A stretch of 64,000 nt of DNA from Nocardioides turkmenicus (GCF_011045035.1 NZ_JAALAA010000002.1:1-64000); one strand, 5' to 3'. Positions 24,147-32,339 are shown, counted from the stretch's first letter. Notes: generated by a model not told the origin, from the sequence alone. Translations and numbers: made by a program.

Positions 24147-24907
24147 TGGTCCGTCACCTTCTTCGCCCGTCCGGCGAGGAAGTCCTGCATCCGGCCCTTC
24201 GCGTCGTCGGTCCCCTGGGCGATCGCGGCCATCAGCGACTCCATCAGGAAGCCGTCGCGAGGGTTGGCCTCGGCGATGCGCGGCAGCGCCTGCACGACGG
24301 CGAAGTTGGTCTGCGGCGCGTTCTGGGCGATCCGGCCGGCCAGCTCGAGGGCGGTCTTGCGGCCCAGGCCGTCGGCGACGGCGTACTGGCTCAGTCCCAG
24401 GGCCAAGCCCTCCTGGGCGTCGTAGCGCCGGCCGGTCAGCATCATGTCGGCCATCCGGGGGACGCCGATGAGCCGCGGGACGCGCACCGAGGCGCCGCCG
24501 CCGACGAAGAGTCCACGCTGCCCCTCGGGCAGGGCGTAGAAGGTCGAATCCTCCGCGACCCGGACGTGCGCGGCGGCGGCGAGCTCCAGCCCGCCCCCGA
24601 CCACGGCACCCTTCAACGCCGCCACGACCGGCACCGGGCCGAACTCGATCTTCTCGAAGACCCGGTGCCACATCCGCGAGTGGGTGACCCCGGCGAGGGT
24701 GTCGCGCTCAGTCATCTCGGCCAGGTCGAGCCCGGCGCAGAAGTGGTCGCCGTCCGCGTCGATGACGACGGCACGTACGTCCGGCTCCAGGCCGTCGAAG
24801 AACCGCTCGATCCCGAGCACCGCCTCGTCGCTGAGCGCGTTCCGCTTCTCCGGACGCGCGAGGGTCAGCACCGCGACGTCGTCGATGCGCTCGGCTCGCA
24901 GGGGCAT
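24143..24907 (-). CDS. Enoyl-CoA hydratase/isomerase family protein
   Basis: A 254-residue crotonase-fold enzyme. DHFCAGLDLAEMTE and LKGAVVGGGLELAAAAHVRVAEDSTFYALPEGQRGLFVGGGASVRVPRLIG form the CoA-binding loop and oxyanion hole. The start at 24907 follows GAGGAG eight bases upstream. It is the first gene of the catabolic operon and lies 20 bases from the CAGGAATCCTG operator. The usual pair of catalytic Glu residues is not fully evident (a Glu is kept in LPEGQRG), so the exact reaction (hydration, isomerisation or other) is open. Confidence 0.86.
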   Translation of the reverse strand: MPLRAERIDDVAVLTLARPEKRNALSDEAVLGIERFFDGLEPDVRAVVIDADGDHFCAGLDLAEMTERDTLAGVTHSRMWHRVFEKIEFGPVPVVAALKGAVVGGGLELAAAAHVRVAEDSTFYALPEGQRGLFVGGGASVRVPRLIGVPRMADMMLTGRRYDAQEGLALGLSQYAVADGLGRKTALELAGRIAQNAPQTNFAVVQALPRIAEANPRDGFLMESLMAAIAQGTDDAKGRMQDFLAGRAKKVTDQ

Positions 24908-24927
24908 GGTGAACTCCTCATGATTGA

Positions 24928-24938
24928 CAGGAATCCTG
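24928..24938. promoter_or_regulatory. CAGGAATCCTG operator between MarR and catabolic genes
   Basis: Near-perfect 11-bp palindrome in the divergent gap between the hydratase and MarR starts. It is embedded in a 17-base stretch shared, inverted, with 18740-18756. Confidence 0.72.
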
Positions 24939-24991
24939 ATAATTGCAGAGATGTGCGCCTCCCGCAAGCGCGGCGATGCTTGAATGACCGC

Positions 24992-25411
24992 ATGACCGAT
25001 GCACCCCTGTTGCTCTACGTCGTCAAGCAGCTCGAGCTCGCCACCCGGGCCCGGCTCGACGCCGTGCTGAAGGAATCAGGGGTCACCGCCCTGCAGTACA
25101 CCGCCCTATCGGTGCTCGAGCGCCGCCCCACGATGAGCGCCGCCGACCTCGCCCGCGCCTCCTTCGTACGCGCCCAGTCGGCCGCCGACCTCATCGGCGC
25201 CCTCGAGCGCCGCGGTCTCATCGAGCGCCGCACCGACCCCGACAACCGGCGCCGCATGCTGATCAGTCTCACGGCCGAGGGCCGCGCCTTCCTCGACACC
25301 TACGACCCGCGCGTCGAGGAGCTCGAGGAACAGATGCTGGCCGACCTCGGCCCGGACGACCGCAAGTCCTTCCGTACGTTCCTCGACACCGCCCGCCGCG
25401 CCCTGTCCTGA
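24992..25411 (+). CDS. MarR-family transcriptional regulator
   Basis: A 139-residue winged-helix regulator. LKESGVTALQYTALSVLERRPTMSAADLARASFVRAQSAADLIGALERRGLIERRTDPDNRRRMLISLTAEGRA spans the MarR DNA-binding domain with the DxRRR wing. MarR proteins usually release DNA on binding an aromatic acid or CoA thioester. It is divergent from the catabolic operon with the palindrome between them, so it probably represses both itself and that operon, and by the shared operator also the MHS permease at 17.4-18.7 kb. TTGAAT six bases upstream of the ATG may be a leaderless promoter. Confidence 0.9.
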   Translation: MTDAPLLLYVVKQLELATRARLDAVLKESGVTALQYTALSVLERRPTMSAADLARASFVRAQSAADLIGALERRGLIERRTDPDNRRRMLISLTAEGRAFLDTYDPRVEELEEQMLADLGPDDRKSFRTFLDTARRALS

Positions 25412-25414
25412 CCC

Positions 25415-25603
25415 GCCGACCCGGCGCGTCTGTCCCGAAAACCGCCGCCGACCCGGCGCATCTGTCCCACGAAATGCCGCCGAGTCGGCGTATCTGTCCC
25501 AAGTCCGGTCGAGGCTTGGGTCAGACGCGCCGACTCAGGCCTTGTTGCCGGGACAGACGCGCCGACTCGACGGCTTGAGCTGGGACAGACGCGCCGAGTC
25601 GGC
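25415..25603. repeat. Phased 3+3 inverted repeat array, 32-bp period
   Basis: Three direct copies of a 22-bp unit start at 25415, 25447 and 25479, and three inverted copies at 25518, 25550 and 25582. Every step within a set is exactly 32 bp. The unit begins GCCGA, has a CGGCG middle and ends TCTGTCCC. The 10-bp spacers differ. The two sets face each other across a 17-bp near-palindromic centre. There is no coding frame. Function unknown. Confidence 0.85.
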
Positions 25604-25606
25604 GTT

Positions 25607-25625
25607 CGGTGAGCTCAGCTCACCG
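25607..25625. repeat. 19-bp perfect palindrome beside the array
   Basis: CGGTGAGCT-C-AGCTCACCG, four bases from the phased array. It may be a terminator for the converging genes or an operator. Confidence 0.45.
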
Positions 25626-25674
25626 CGATCTCGTTCGGCTGCTCGTCGAGCTCGACGGAGGCGGTGATCAAACA

Positions 25675-26901
25675 TCAGGTGAGATGCCACCAGTCCAGCC
25701 GGCCAGGGGCGTCGGTCTCGGGGACGACGCCGTCTCCGGTTGCGACCTGCAGACCGACCAGGCCACCGTCGGCGACGACCTCGAGCACCGGTCCGTCCAC
25801 GACGATCCGCACGGTCGGGCCGGTGTGGTCGACCACGACCGGCTCTGCACCGCCGGCCACCGCCAACCGCAGCTGACCGTCGCGCAGCTCGAGCTCGGCG
25901 ACCTGGCTGTCACCGACGAGCCGGAGTGTTCCATCGCCGGTCGGGCTCCACTCGATGTCCAGCGCCGTGCCCGGACGATCGTCGACCCTCCGGGCCTTCT
26001 CCACACTGGGGTGCGGGGTCAACCGGATGCGGTCATCGACGGAGACGACGTACGGCACACTGATCACCCCCGCCCACTGGTCACCGTCGCGAATCCCGCG
26101 GATCCAGAAGATCAGGCATTGGCGTCCCTCCGCGTCGACGAAGGCAGAGGCGGCGTAATGTCCCGGGGCCGCCGTGATCTGCTGCCAGCGATCGGCGGAG
26201 AAACGCCCGTCGGCGTACATCCCGTGGGCTGCGACCACGTGGTGGGTCGTGCCTTCCTCCCAGGCCGAGACCACGAGCACGTCGGAGTCGCCGAGGCGGG
26301 CGAGCTGCGGGCACTCCCACGCCGTCCCGGTCCAGGGATTCTTCTCCTCGTGCGACCGGGTGGCGAGCAGGCCGTCGTACGTCCACGAGTCGAGGTCGTC
26401 GGAGCTGAAGACCTCCGCACCCCCGACCCCGTCGCGGTTGCCATGGCCGACGATCATCCGCCACCGGTCGCCATCGCGGAAGATCATCGGGTCCCGGAAG
26501 ACGTCGGTGTCGTCGCGCTGCGCGGTGGCGAGTACGTTGCCGTGGACCCATGAGGTCAGGCTCGGGTCCTGCGGCCGGGCGACCCGTACCTTGCCCAGTC
26601 CGAGGTTCTCCTCGCGGGCCGAGGTGTAGATGATCCGCGGCGTACCGTCCTCGCCGACGACGACCGCGCCCGACCAGCAGCCGGCCTCGTCATCGCTGGG
26701 GCGCAGCGCGACGGGCTGCTCCTCCCAGTGCAGGAGGTCGGTGCTGGTCGCATGGCCCCAGTGGATGTCCTGACGCCATTCCAGCGAGTCGGGCACGTGC
26801 TGGAAGAACAGGTGGTAGCGGCCGTCGTACCAGGTCAGGCCGTGGGGGTCGTTGATCCATCCGGCCCTCGGTGCGAAGTGCACCCGTGGTCGTGCAGTCA
26901 T
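25675..26901 (-). CDS. Glycoside hydrolase family 32 (sucrose/fructan hydrolase)
   Basis: A 408-residue beta-fructosidase. The five-bladed propeller carries the nucleophile Asp18 in WINDPHG, the transition-state Asp137 in FRDPMI and the acid/base Glu196 in WECPQL. A C-terminal beta-sandwich follows. No signal peptide is present, so it acts in the cytoplasm on an imported fructoside. The ATG at 26901 is chosen because it follows GGGAGGGAAGGA. An upstream GTG at 26949 overlaps the permease stop but has no ribosome site. Past the TGA stop the same frame stays open for 18 more codons with coding-like composition, so the ancestral end may have been later. Confidence 0.9.
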   Translation of the reverse strand: MTARPRVHFAPRAGWINDPHGLTWYDGRYHLFFQHVPDSLEWRQDIHWGHATSTDLLHWEEQPVALRPSDDEAGCWSGAVVVGEDGTPRIIYTSAREENLGLGKVRVARPQDPSLTSWVHGNVLATAQRDDTDVFRDPMIFRDGDRWRMIVGHGNRDGVGGAEVFSSDDLDSWTYDGLLATRSHEEKNPWTGTAWECPQLARLGDSDVLVVSAWEEGTTHHVVAAHGMYADGRFSADRWQQITAAPGHYAASAFVDAEGRQCLIFWIRGIRDGDQWAGVISVPYVVSVDDRIRLTPHPSVEKARRVDDRPGTALDIEWSPTGDGTLRLVGDSQVAELELRDGQLRLAVAGGAEPVVVDHTGPTVRIVVDGPVLEVVADGGLVGLQVATGDGVVPETDAPGRLDWWHLT

Positions 26902-26945
26902 CCCTGTCGTTCCTTCCCTCCCGCGGGAGATGTCGAGTGTTTCGG

Positions 26946-27785
26946 TCACTTGTTGATCCCGGCGGTGAGGCCCTCTCGGAGGGACCGCTGGCCGAAGACG
27001 AAGACGGCCAGGGCCGGGAGCATGGACAGCACGACCCCGGCCAGGACGGTGGACATCGATCCGGTGCCGAGGTTGCCCTGGAGGCTCACCAGGCCGAGCG
27101 GGAGCGTGAAGTTCTCCTCGGAGACGGTGAGGATCAGCGGTCGGAAGAACTCGTTCCAGTGATAGTTGAAGGCGAGCACGCCGACGATCGCCATGCCGGG
27201 CAGCGCCAGCGGCGCGTACACCGAGGCGAACGTACGGAACGGGCTGGCACCGTCGATCGAGGCGGCGTCGGCGAGATCACCGGGCAGCCCCAGGAAGAAC
27301 TGCCGCATCAGGAACGTCCCGAACGCCGTGGGGATCGCCGGCAGGATCAGCGCCATCAGGGTGTCGGCGAGGCCCATGCCGCGGATGAGCATGAACACCG
27401 GCACGATGGTCACCTGCAGGGGCACCATCATCGTGCCGAGGACGACCGCGAAGAGCAGCTCGCGGCCGCGGAACTCGATCCGTGCGAACACGTATCCGGC
27501 CATCGCTGCGGTCACCATCTGTCCGACCGCGATCAGCCCGGTCACCAGGACGGAGTTCCATACGAGCAGGACCATGTCCACCTGGGCGAACACGTCACGG
27601 AAGGCCGAGAGGCCGAAGCCCTCGCCGGAGGGCGCGAGGGCCACCCATGCGGTCCATACGACCGGTCCGAGCGTGAGGAAGGCGGCTGCGGCCAGGACCA
27701 CGGGGCGACCGAGGCCCCGCAGCCGGACCAAGGGGCTGGTTGCGCTCCGCGGCGCGGCCGCGGGAAGGCGTACGTCGACAGTCAT
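26946..27785 (-). CDS. Sugar ABC transporter permease (MalG type)
   Basis: A 279-residue inner-membrane permease with six helices. The cytoplasmic loop DLADAASIDGASPFRTFASVYAPLALPGMA is the EAA motif that docks the ATPase. The N-terminus is basic and cytosolic. It pairs with the permease encoded just upstream and the binding protein. No ATPase gene occurs in the operon, so a shared MsiK-like ATPase elsewhere probably energises it, as is usual in actinobacteria. Confidence 0.93.
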   Translation of the reverse strand: MTVDVRLPAAAPRSATSPLVRLRGLGRPVVLAAAAFLTLGPVVWTAWVALAPSGEGFGLSAFRDVFAQVDMVLLVWNSVLVTGLIAVGQMVTAAMAGYVFARIEFRGRELLFAVVLGTMMVPLQVTIVPVFMLIRGMGLADTLMALILPAIPTAFGTFLMRQFFLGLPGDLADAASIDGASPFRTFASVYAPLALPGMAIVGVLAFNYHWNEFFRPLILTVSEENFTLPLGLVSLQGNLGTGSMSTVLAGVVLSMLPALAVFVFGQRSLREGLTAGINK

Positions 27786-27795
27786 CGTGGGTTCC

Positions 27796-28731
27796 TCACT
27801 GGTAGAAGACGAAGCGGCGGCTCAGTCGGAACTGCGCGTAGGTGGCGCCGATGATGATCAGGGTCAGCACGATCCCGATGGCGGAGGCCTTGCCGAACTC
27901 GAGCTCACGGAAGGCGGACTGGAAGATCACCATCACGGCCGTGCGTGTGGAGTCGCCCGGACCGCCTCGGGTCAGGACGTAGGGCTGGTCGAAGATCTGC
28001 AGGGCGCTGATGATCGCCATCACCGAGGCGACCAGGATGGTCGGACTGATCATCGGGAGCGTGACCCGGGTGAACCGGTGCCAGCCGCTGGCCCCGTCCA
28101 TCGAGGCCGCCTCGTACACCTCGCGAGGAACGTTGGCGAGACCACCGACGAAGAGCAGGAACGAGAAGCCGAAGTTCTGCCACACGTACACCGCGATCAC
28201 CACGGTCACCGCACCTGCAGACGAGGTCAGCCAGGGTACGTTCGGCAGGCCCACCCAGCCGAGGATGACGTTGACCAGCCCGAAGTCCTGGTTGAACAGG
28301 TAGGACGCGACCAGCGACACCGATGCGGCGGACAGGATCAGCGGGAAGAAGAACGCCGAGCGGAAGAACGATGCCAGCAGCCGCGGCATCTTGGTCTCGA
28401 GCAGCACCGCCAGGCCCAGGGCCACGGCGAGCTGGAGCGTGACCGCGATGACGACGAAGAGGATCGTGTTGATGAACGCGACCCGGACCGTCGGGTCCGC
28501 GCCTATGTCGACGAAGTTGTCGAACCCGACGAACTCCGGGCTGGTGATGATGTCCCAGCGGAAGAACGCGAGCAGCAGCGAGGCGACGATCGGCAGCAGC
28601 ACGAACAGTGCCATCCCGATGACCGTCGGCGCCAGGAAGGCGACCGCGAGCAACCGCTCTGCACGATGGGTACGTCGCCGGGTCTGGGGAGCGGCCGCCT
28701 TCGGCGCCGCCAGGTCGGTGGTGACCATCAC
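27796..28731 (-). CDS. Sugar ABC transporter permease (MalF type)
   Basis: A 311-residue permease with six predicted helices and the EAA loop EVYEAASMDGASGWHRFTRVTLPMISPT. The start is a GTG at 28731 overlapping the binding protein stop (GTGA), with AGGAG five bases upstream. An ATG at 28728 is equally possible. It forms the transport channel with the MalG-type partner. The operon context (binding protein, GH32) points to sucrose, raffinose or short fructans as the substrate. Confidence 0.93.
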   Translation of the reverse strand: MMVTTDLAAPKAAAPQTRRRTHRAERLLAVAFLAPTVIGMALFVLLPIVASLLLAFFRWDIITSPEFVGFDNFVDIGADPTVRVAFINTILFVVIAVTLQLAVALGLAVLLETKMPRLLASFFRSAFFFPLILSAASVSLVASYLFNQDFGLVNVILGWVGLPNVPWLTSSAGAVTVVIAVYVWQNFGFSFLLFVGGLANVPREVYEAASMDGASGWHRFTRVTLPMISPTILVASVMAIISALQIFDQPYVLTRGGPGDSTRTAVMVIFQSAFRELEFGKASAIGIVLTLIIIGATYAQFRLSRRFVFYQ

Positions 28732-30119
28732 TTCTCCTTCAGGGCGAGCTCGAGGTCGCGCTGCATGCCGCTCAGGCCGCGGCGTACGTTGCCGGCTGAA
28801 CCCGTCAGGATGCCCACGACGTTCTTGATCAGGGCCGTCTCGACGGCGGCCTGCTGCGGGGGTGCTGGGATCGGCGCGGTCGTCGGGAAGCGGTCGAGGG
28901 TGTCGTAGAAGACCTTCCAGTGCTCGGGGCCCTTGCCCTCATAGAAGGTCGCGTTGACCATGGACCGTCGAGTCGGTGTCGTGTTTGGGATCGGTATCGA
29001 CATCTGCATGCCCTCACGGCTGCAGCAGAACTTGATCCACTCCCAGGCCTCGTCCTTGCGCTGTGAGGTTTTCAGGATGGCGTAGCCCGCGGCGCCGAAC
29101 TGGTGCCGCTGCACACGTCCGCGCGGGAAGAACTGAACGTCGTAGTCGCCAGGCTTCATCCCGCCGGCGGCCAGGCCGTCGACCCAGAACCCGCCAGCCG
29201 GCGTCATCCCGATCTGCCCGTCGGCGAACCGGCCGACGAGCTCGTTGCCGCCGCCCTGGGCTGGGCTGGACGCCAGCCCGTCGGCGACCATCGCGCGCAA
29301 CATCTCGAAGGTTTCCGCAACCCTCGGGTCCTCCGCGTTCGGTTCCAGCCACTGGAAGCCGCCACCTCGGCTGGCCGACGACGGGTCATCGGGGTAGAAC
29401 TTGTCCCACAGCCACGAGCCGCCACCGGCCTTGGACTCCGTGAGGAAGCTGGTGTCGTTGGCGTAGAGCCACGGGACGACCCCGCCCCAGAGCCGGTTGG
29501 TCCAGTAGAACGGCCGGAACGAGCCCTTCGCGCTGCGGGCCATCCGCCGAGAGGCGTCGAGGAAGTCGTCGACGGTCCAGTCGTCGGCGGGCCGCGCGAG
29601 GCCGGCGCGCTCCCAGGCCTTGGTGTTGTAGTAGATGTTGGCGGCGTTGAAGTCGATCGGGACCTGGAACAGGCTGCCCTGGTACATGAACGCCTCGATC
29701 AGCGCCGGATGTACGTCGTCGAAGTACTCCTGGATCTCGGCCTGGTCACGGACGACGTACTCGTCGAGTGGATGCGCGAGCCGGTCCGCGAACAGCTGAG
29801 CACCCTCGGTGGCCACGAGGACCACGTCGGGCGCGGTCCCTGCCGCGACCAGGGTGAGGATCTTCGCGAAGTAGTCGCTCCAGTCGGTGCCCTGGATGCC
29901 CTGCACCCGGACCTTGATGTCGGGGTTCTTCCCGCGGAACGCGTCCACGAGGTTCTTGCGGGCGGCAGCGTCCTGCGCGGTGCCGAGGATGACCACGGTG
30001 AGGGCGTCGGTGTCGCGTCCTGGGATGTCCTTGGCGATGAGACGGTCCCAGGAGAACGCGGTGCCGACGGCTCCTAGTCCGGCGAGGGCCAGGAGCCCCC
30101 TGCGGCTGAGATCGGCCAT
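28728..30119 (-). CDS. ABC transporter sugar-binding protein, Tat-exported
   Basis: A 463-residue extracellular solute-binding protein (family 1). SRRGLLALAGLGAVGTA is a twin-arginine signal, and no lipobox cysteine is visible, so the anchoring is unclear (free or retained signal). The body has the usual two-lobe pattern with ALTVVILGTAQDAAARKNLVDAFRGKNPDIKV and GTAPDVVLVATEGAQLFADRLAHPLDEYV. It captures the sugar for the two permeases. First gene of the operon: GGAG lies eight bases before the ATG, and LacI-type operators sit 45-78 bases upstream. Confidence 0.9.
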   Translation of the reverse strand: MADLSRRGLLALAGLGAVGTAFSWDRLIAKDIPGRDTDALTVVILGTAQDAAARKNLVDAFRGKNPDIKVRVQGIQGTDWSDYFAKILTLVAAGTAPDVVLVATEGAQLFADRLAHPLDEYVVRDQAEIQEYFDDVHPALIEAFMYQGSLFQVPIDFNAANIYYNTKAWERAGLARPADDWTVDDFLDASRRMARSAKGSFRPFYWTNRLWGGVVPWLYANDTSFLTESKAGGGSWLWDKFYPDDPSSASRGGGFQWLEPNAEDPRVAETFEMLRAMVADGLASSPAQGGGNELVGRFADGQIGMTPAGGFWVDGLAAGGMKPGDYDVQFFPRGRVQRHQFGAAGYAILKTSQRKDEAWEWIKFCCSREGMQMSIPIPNTTPTRRSMVNATFYEGKGPEHWKVFYDTLDRFPTTAPIPAPPQQAAVETALIKNVVGILTGSAGNVRRGLSGMQRDLELALKEK

Positions 30120-30163
30120 TGCTGGTCTCCAATCGGAGGGTGGATGTGACTGCCATCACTTGA

Positions 30164-30197
30164 AGAAACGATTCTCCAACTGTGATACAACGTTTCT
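30164..30197. promoter_or_regulatory. Two LacI-type operators in a divergent promoter
   Basis: AGAAACGATTCT (30164-30175) and, on the other strand, AGAAACGTTGTA (30186-30197) are CG-centred LacI-like sites 22 bp apart. Their outer parts form perfect 10-bp inverted arms (TGAAGAAACG/CGTTTCTTCA). A TTGACA on the minus strand lies at 30202-30207. Confidence 0.7.
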
Positions 30198-30254
30198 TCA
30201 GTGTCAACCTCTGGCCCGGTTGCGAACGAGGCCCGAACCGAGGAGGCGATAGCG

Positions 30255-31301
30255 ATGACAGGGCGACCGACCCTCAAAGACGTCGCACAGCGGGCGGGCG
30301 TCTCGGTCACCACCGTCTCGGTGGTGCTCAACGGCCAGCGCGCGGGAGTCCGGGTCCCCGAACCCACCCGGGAGCGGGTGCGCAAGGCGGCCGACGCGCT
30401 CGGTTACCGGCCCAACCAGATGGCGCGGGGTCTGCGGCGGCGCACCAGTCAGGCGATCGGCTTCATCTCCGACGAGGTCACGACGACGCCATTCGCGGTG
30501 TCGATGCTGGCCGCGGCCCAGGAGGAGGCCGCCCGCAACGATCATCTCCTTTTCGTCGTGAACGTCGGGAAGCCCGCGCGACCCGATGTGATGCAGCGAG
30601 CGATGGACTCGCTGGTGGAGCACCAGGTCTCCGCCTTGATCGTCGCTCGGATGTACCACCAGGAAGTCGAGCCGGTCGCGTCGATGCCTGAGTCGACGGT
30701 CTTCCTCAACGCCCGCGCCACCAGCGGCAGCTATCGCTCGATCGTGCCCGCCGAGCGCGCCGCGGCCCGGGCCGCTGTCCGCGAGCTGCTCGAGCATGGC
30801 CACCGGCGGATCGCCTTCCTCGACGACGACACCAACACCATCGCCTCCGGCCTACGGCACCAGGGCTATCTCGACGCGCTCGCCGAGTACGACATCGCGC
30901 CCGACCCCAGACTGCACGTACGGATGCCCTCCGGAGTGAGCGGCGGCGTACGGGGTGGCGAGCTGATCGACCTGCCCGCCGGTCAACGACCGACCGCAAT
31001 CTTCTGCTTCAACGACCGGATGGCGATGGGTCTCTACCGGGGCGTACGACACCGCGGGCTCAAGATCCCCGACGACCTCTCGGTCGTCGGATTCGACGAC
31101 CAGGAGTTCATCGCCTCCGAGCTCGACCCACCGCTGACCACCATGCGCCTTCCGCACCGCGAGATGGGCCGCCTCGCGGTCGAGTCCGTGCTCGGTCTCG
31201 ACACCTCGTACGCAGGTTGGACGGAGCAGGGCGGCGGCGAGATCTCGCTCCTGGAGTGTCCGATCGTGCGGCGCGATTCGGTCGCGTCACCGCCCGACTG
31301 A
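30255..31301 (+). CDS. LacI-family transcriptional regulator
   Basis: A 348-residue repressor. The N-terminal headpiece is PTLKDVAQRAGVSVTTVSVVLNGQRAGVRVPEPTRERVRKAADALGYRPNQMARGLR, and a periplasmic-binding-like sugar sensor follows (IGFISDEVTTTPF ... VVGFDDQEFIASELDPPLTT). The ATG at 30255 follows AGGAGG by eight bases. It most likely represses itself and the divergent uptake operon through the two CG-centred operators, and releases on a fructose-containing sugar. Its 3' end overlaps the converging EamA gene by 15 bases. Confidence 0.93.
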   Translation: MTGRPTLKDVAQRAGVSVTTVSVVLNGQRAGVRVPEPTRERVRKAADALGYRPNQMARGLRRRTSQAIGFISDEVTTTPFAVSMLAAAQEEAARNDHLLFVVNVGKPARPDVMQRAMDSLVEHQVSALIVARMYHQEVEPVASMPESTVFLNARATSGSYRSIVPAERAAARAAVRELLEHGHRRIAFLDDDTNTIASGLRHQGYLDALAEYDIAPDPRLHVRMPSGVSGGVRGGELIDLPAGQRPTAIFCFNDRMAMGLYRGVRHRGLKIPDDLSVVGFDDQEFIASELDPPLTTMRLPHREMGRLAVESVLGLDTSYAGWTEQGGGEISLLECPIVRRDSVASPPD

Positions 31302-32255
31302 CCACGCCGTCGAGTTCAGCCCACCGGGAGCTCCACACGACATCGGTGGTCGAGGAACGACGGGCCGCCTCGCGGTGCCGTTGAAGGTGGCGACACCGGC
31401 CACGATGAGCGCCAGCGCGACGGCGAGGCCGAGGCCGATCTGCTCGCCGAAGATCGGGACCGCGACGACCGCGGTCAGCACGGGGCTCACCGCGCCACCG
31501 ACCGAGGCACGGCCGCTGCCGAGCGCCTTGACGGCGAAGGCGTAGCAGAGCGTCGACATCAGACCGGTGCCGATGCCCTGGAGCGCAGTGAGCGCGAGGA
31601 CGTCGCCGACCTCGGCGGTCCCGGCGAGCAGGTGCGACGGCATCGCACCGGAGACCGCCAAGACGAGCGCGGCGATGCTCGAGACGGTGCAGATCATCAG
31701 CACCATCTGCAGCAGCGACAGGCTCGTACGTTGCAGGCCCGAGGTGAACACCGCCCAGGCGAACCCGCCGACGAGGAGCAGGCCGACCCCGCCGAGCGAC
31801 GCGCCGCCGCCGACCAGGAGCCCGCTCACCGCCACCCCGGCCGTGATGAGCCCCAGCGCCACCAGCCGCCGCGGCGGCAACGAGGTCCGGCCGCGCGCCA
31901 TCGCGAGCAGCGTGACGAACAGCGGCACCGTGCCCGGGACCAGCATCCCGGTCAGCGCGGCGCTGGTGAGGTGGGCGCCGAACGCGAAGACGAGGAAGTG
32001 CGGGAGCCCGCCGACGAGCAGCAGGGCGAGCACCTGCGGTCGCTCGCGGCGTACGGCCTGGATCGTGCTCGGCAGCAGCGGGGCCAGCAGGACCACGGGC
32101 GTCACGAAGCGGAGGAACGCGGCATCGGCGACGGTCAGGCTGGACCCGCCGATGCCGCGCGTGCTGAGTGCGAACGACGACCAGAGAACGACCGTCATCG
32201 CCAGCGCCGCCCACCCAGCCGGCGCCCGTGTGCCGCTCTCCTGTCGCATCCCCAT
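31287..32255 (-). CDS. EamA/DMT-family transporter
   Basis: A 322-residue drug/metabolite transporter with ten predicted helices in two EamA repeats (WAALAMTVVLWSSFALSTRGIGG and GGFAWAVFTSGLQR start the halves). Divergent pairing with an Lrp/AsnC regulator is typical for amino acid exporters, so amino acid efflux is the likely role. TATCGT lies eight bases before the ATG with no ribosome site, a leaderless-type promoter. The C-terminal tail is Pro/Arg-rich and overlaps the lacI-type gene. Confidence 0.85.
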   Translation of the reverse strand: MGMRQESGTRAPAGWAALAMTVVLWSSFALSTRGIGGSSLTVADAAFLRFVTPVVLLAPLLPSTIQAVRRERPQVLALLLVGGLPHFLVFAFGAHLTSAALTGMLVPGTVPLFVTLLAMARGRTSLPPRRLVALGLITAGVAVSGLLVGGGASLGGVGLLLVGGFAWAVFTSGLQRTSLSLLQMVLMICTVSSIAALVLAVSGAMPSHLLAGTAEVGDVLALTALQGIGTGLMSTLCYAFAVKALGSGRASVGGAVSPVLTAVVAVPIFGEQIGLGLAVALALIVAGVATFNGTARRPVVPRPPMSCGAPGGLNSTAWSVGR

Positions 32256-32263
32256 GTCGCGCC

Positions 32264-32269
32264 ACGATA
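32264..32269 (-). promoter_or_regulatory. Leaderless-type -10 box (TATCGT) for the EamA gene
   Basis: TATCGT on the minus strand ends eight bases before the start at 32255. No ribosome-binding site is visible. Confidence 0.4.
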
Positions 32270-32321
32270 GGGAAATCAGCGGCGCATATGATTGCCGGAT
32301 CTGCCGCGATCAACCGCGCGA

Positions 32322-32338
32322 GTGGCAGAATCTGCCAC
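32322..32338. promoter_or_regulatory. Lrp operator abutting the start codon
   Basis: GTGGCAGA-A-TCTGCCAC is a perfect 17-bp palindrome ending one base before the ATG at 32340. A related GCCGGATCTGCCG half lies at 32294-32306. Binding here would block initiation directly. Confidence 0.65.
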
Positions 32339-32339
32339 C

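Noticed and set aside
22167..24671. Single 834-residue protein from a start at 24671
   Set aside because: The first 175 residues are a shadow of the enoyl-CoA hydratase gene; the GTG at 24146 with a GTGA overlap gives a normal acetoacetyl-CoA synthetase.
25415..25603. CRISPR array
   Set aside because: Spacers are only 10 bp, the orientation flips in the middle and no cas gene is near.
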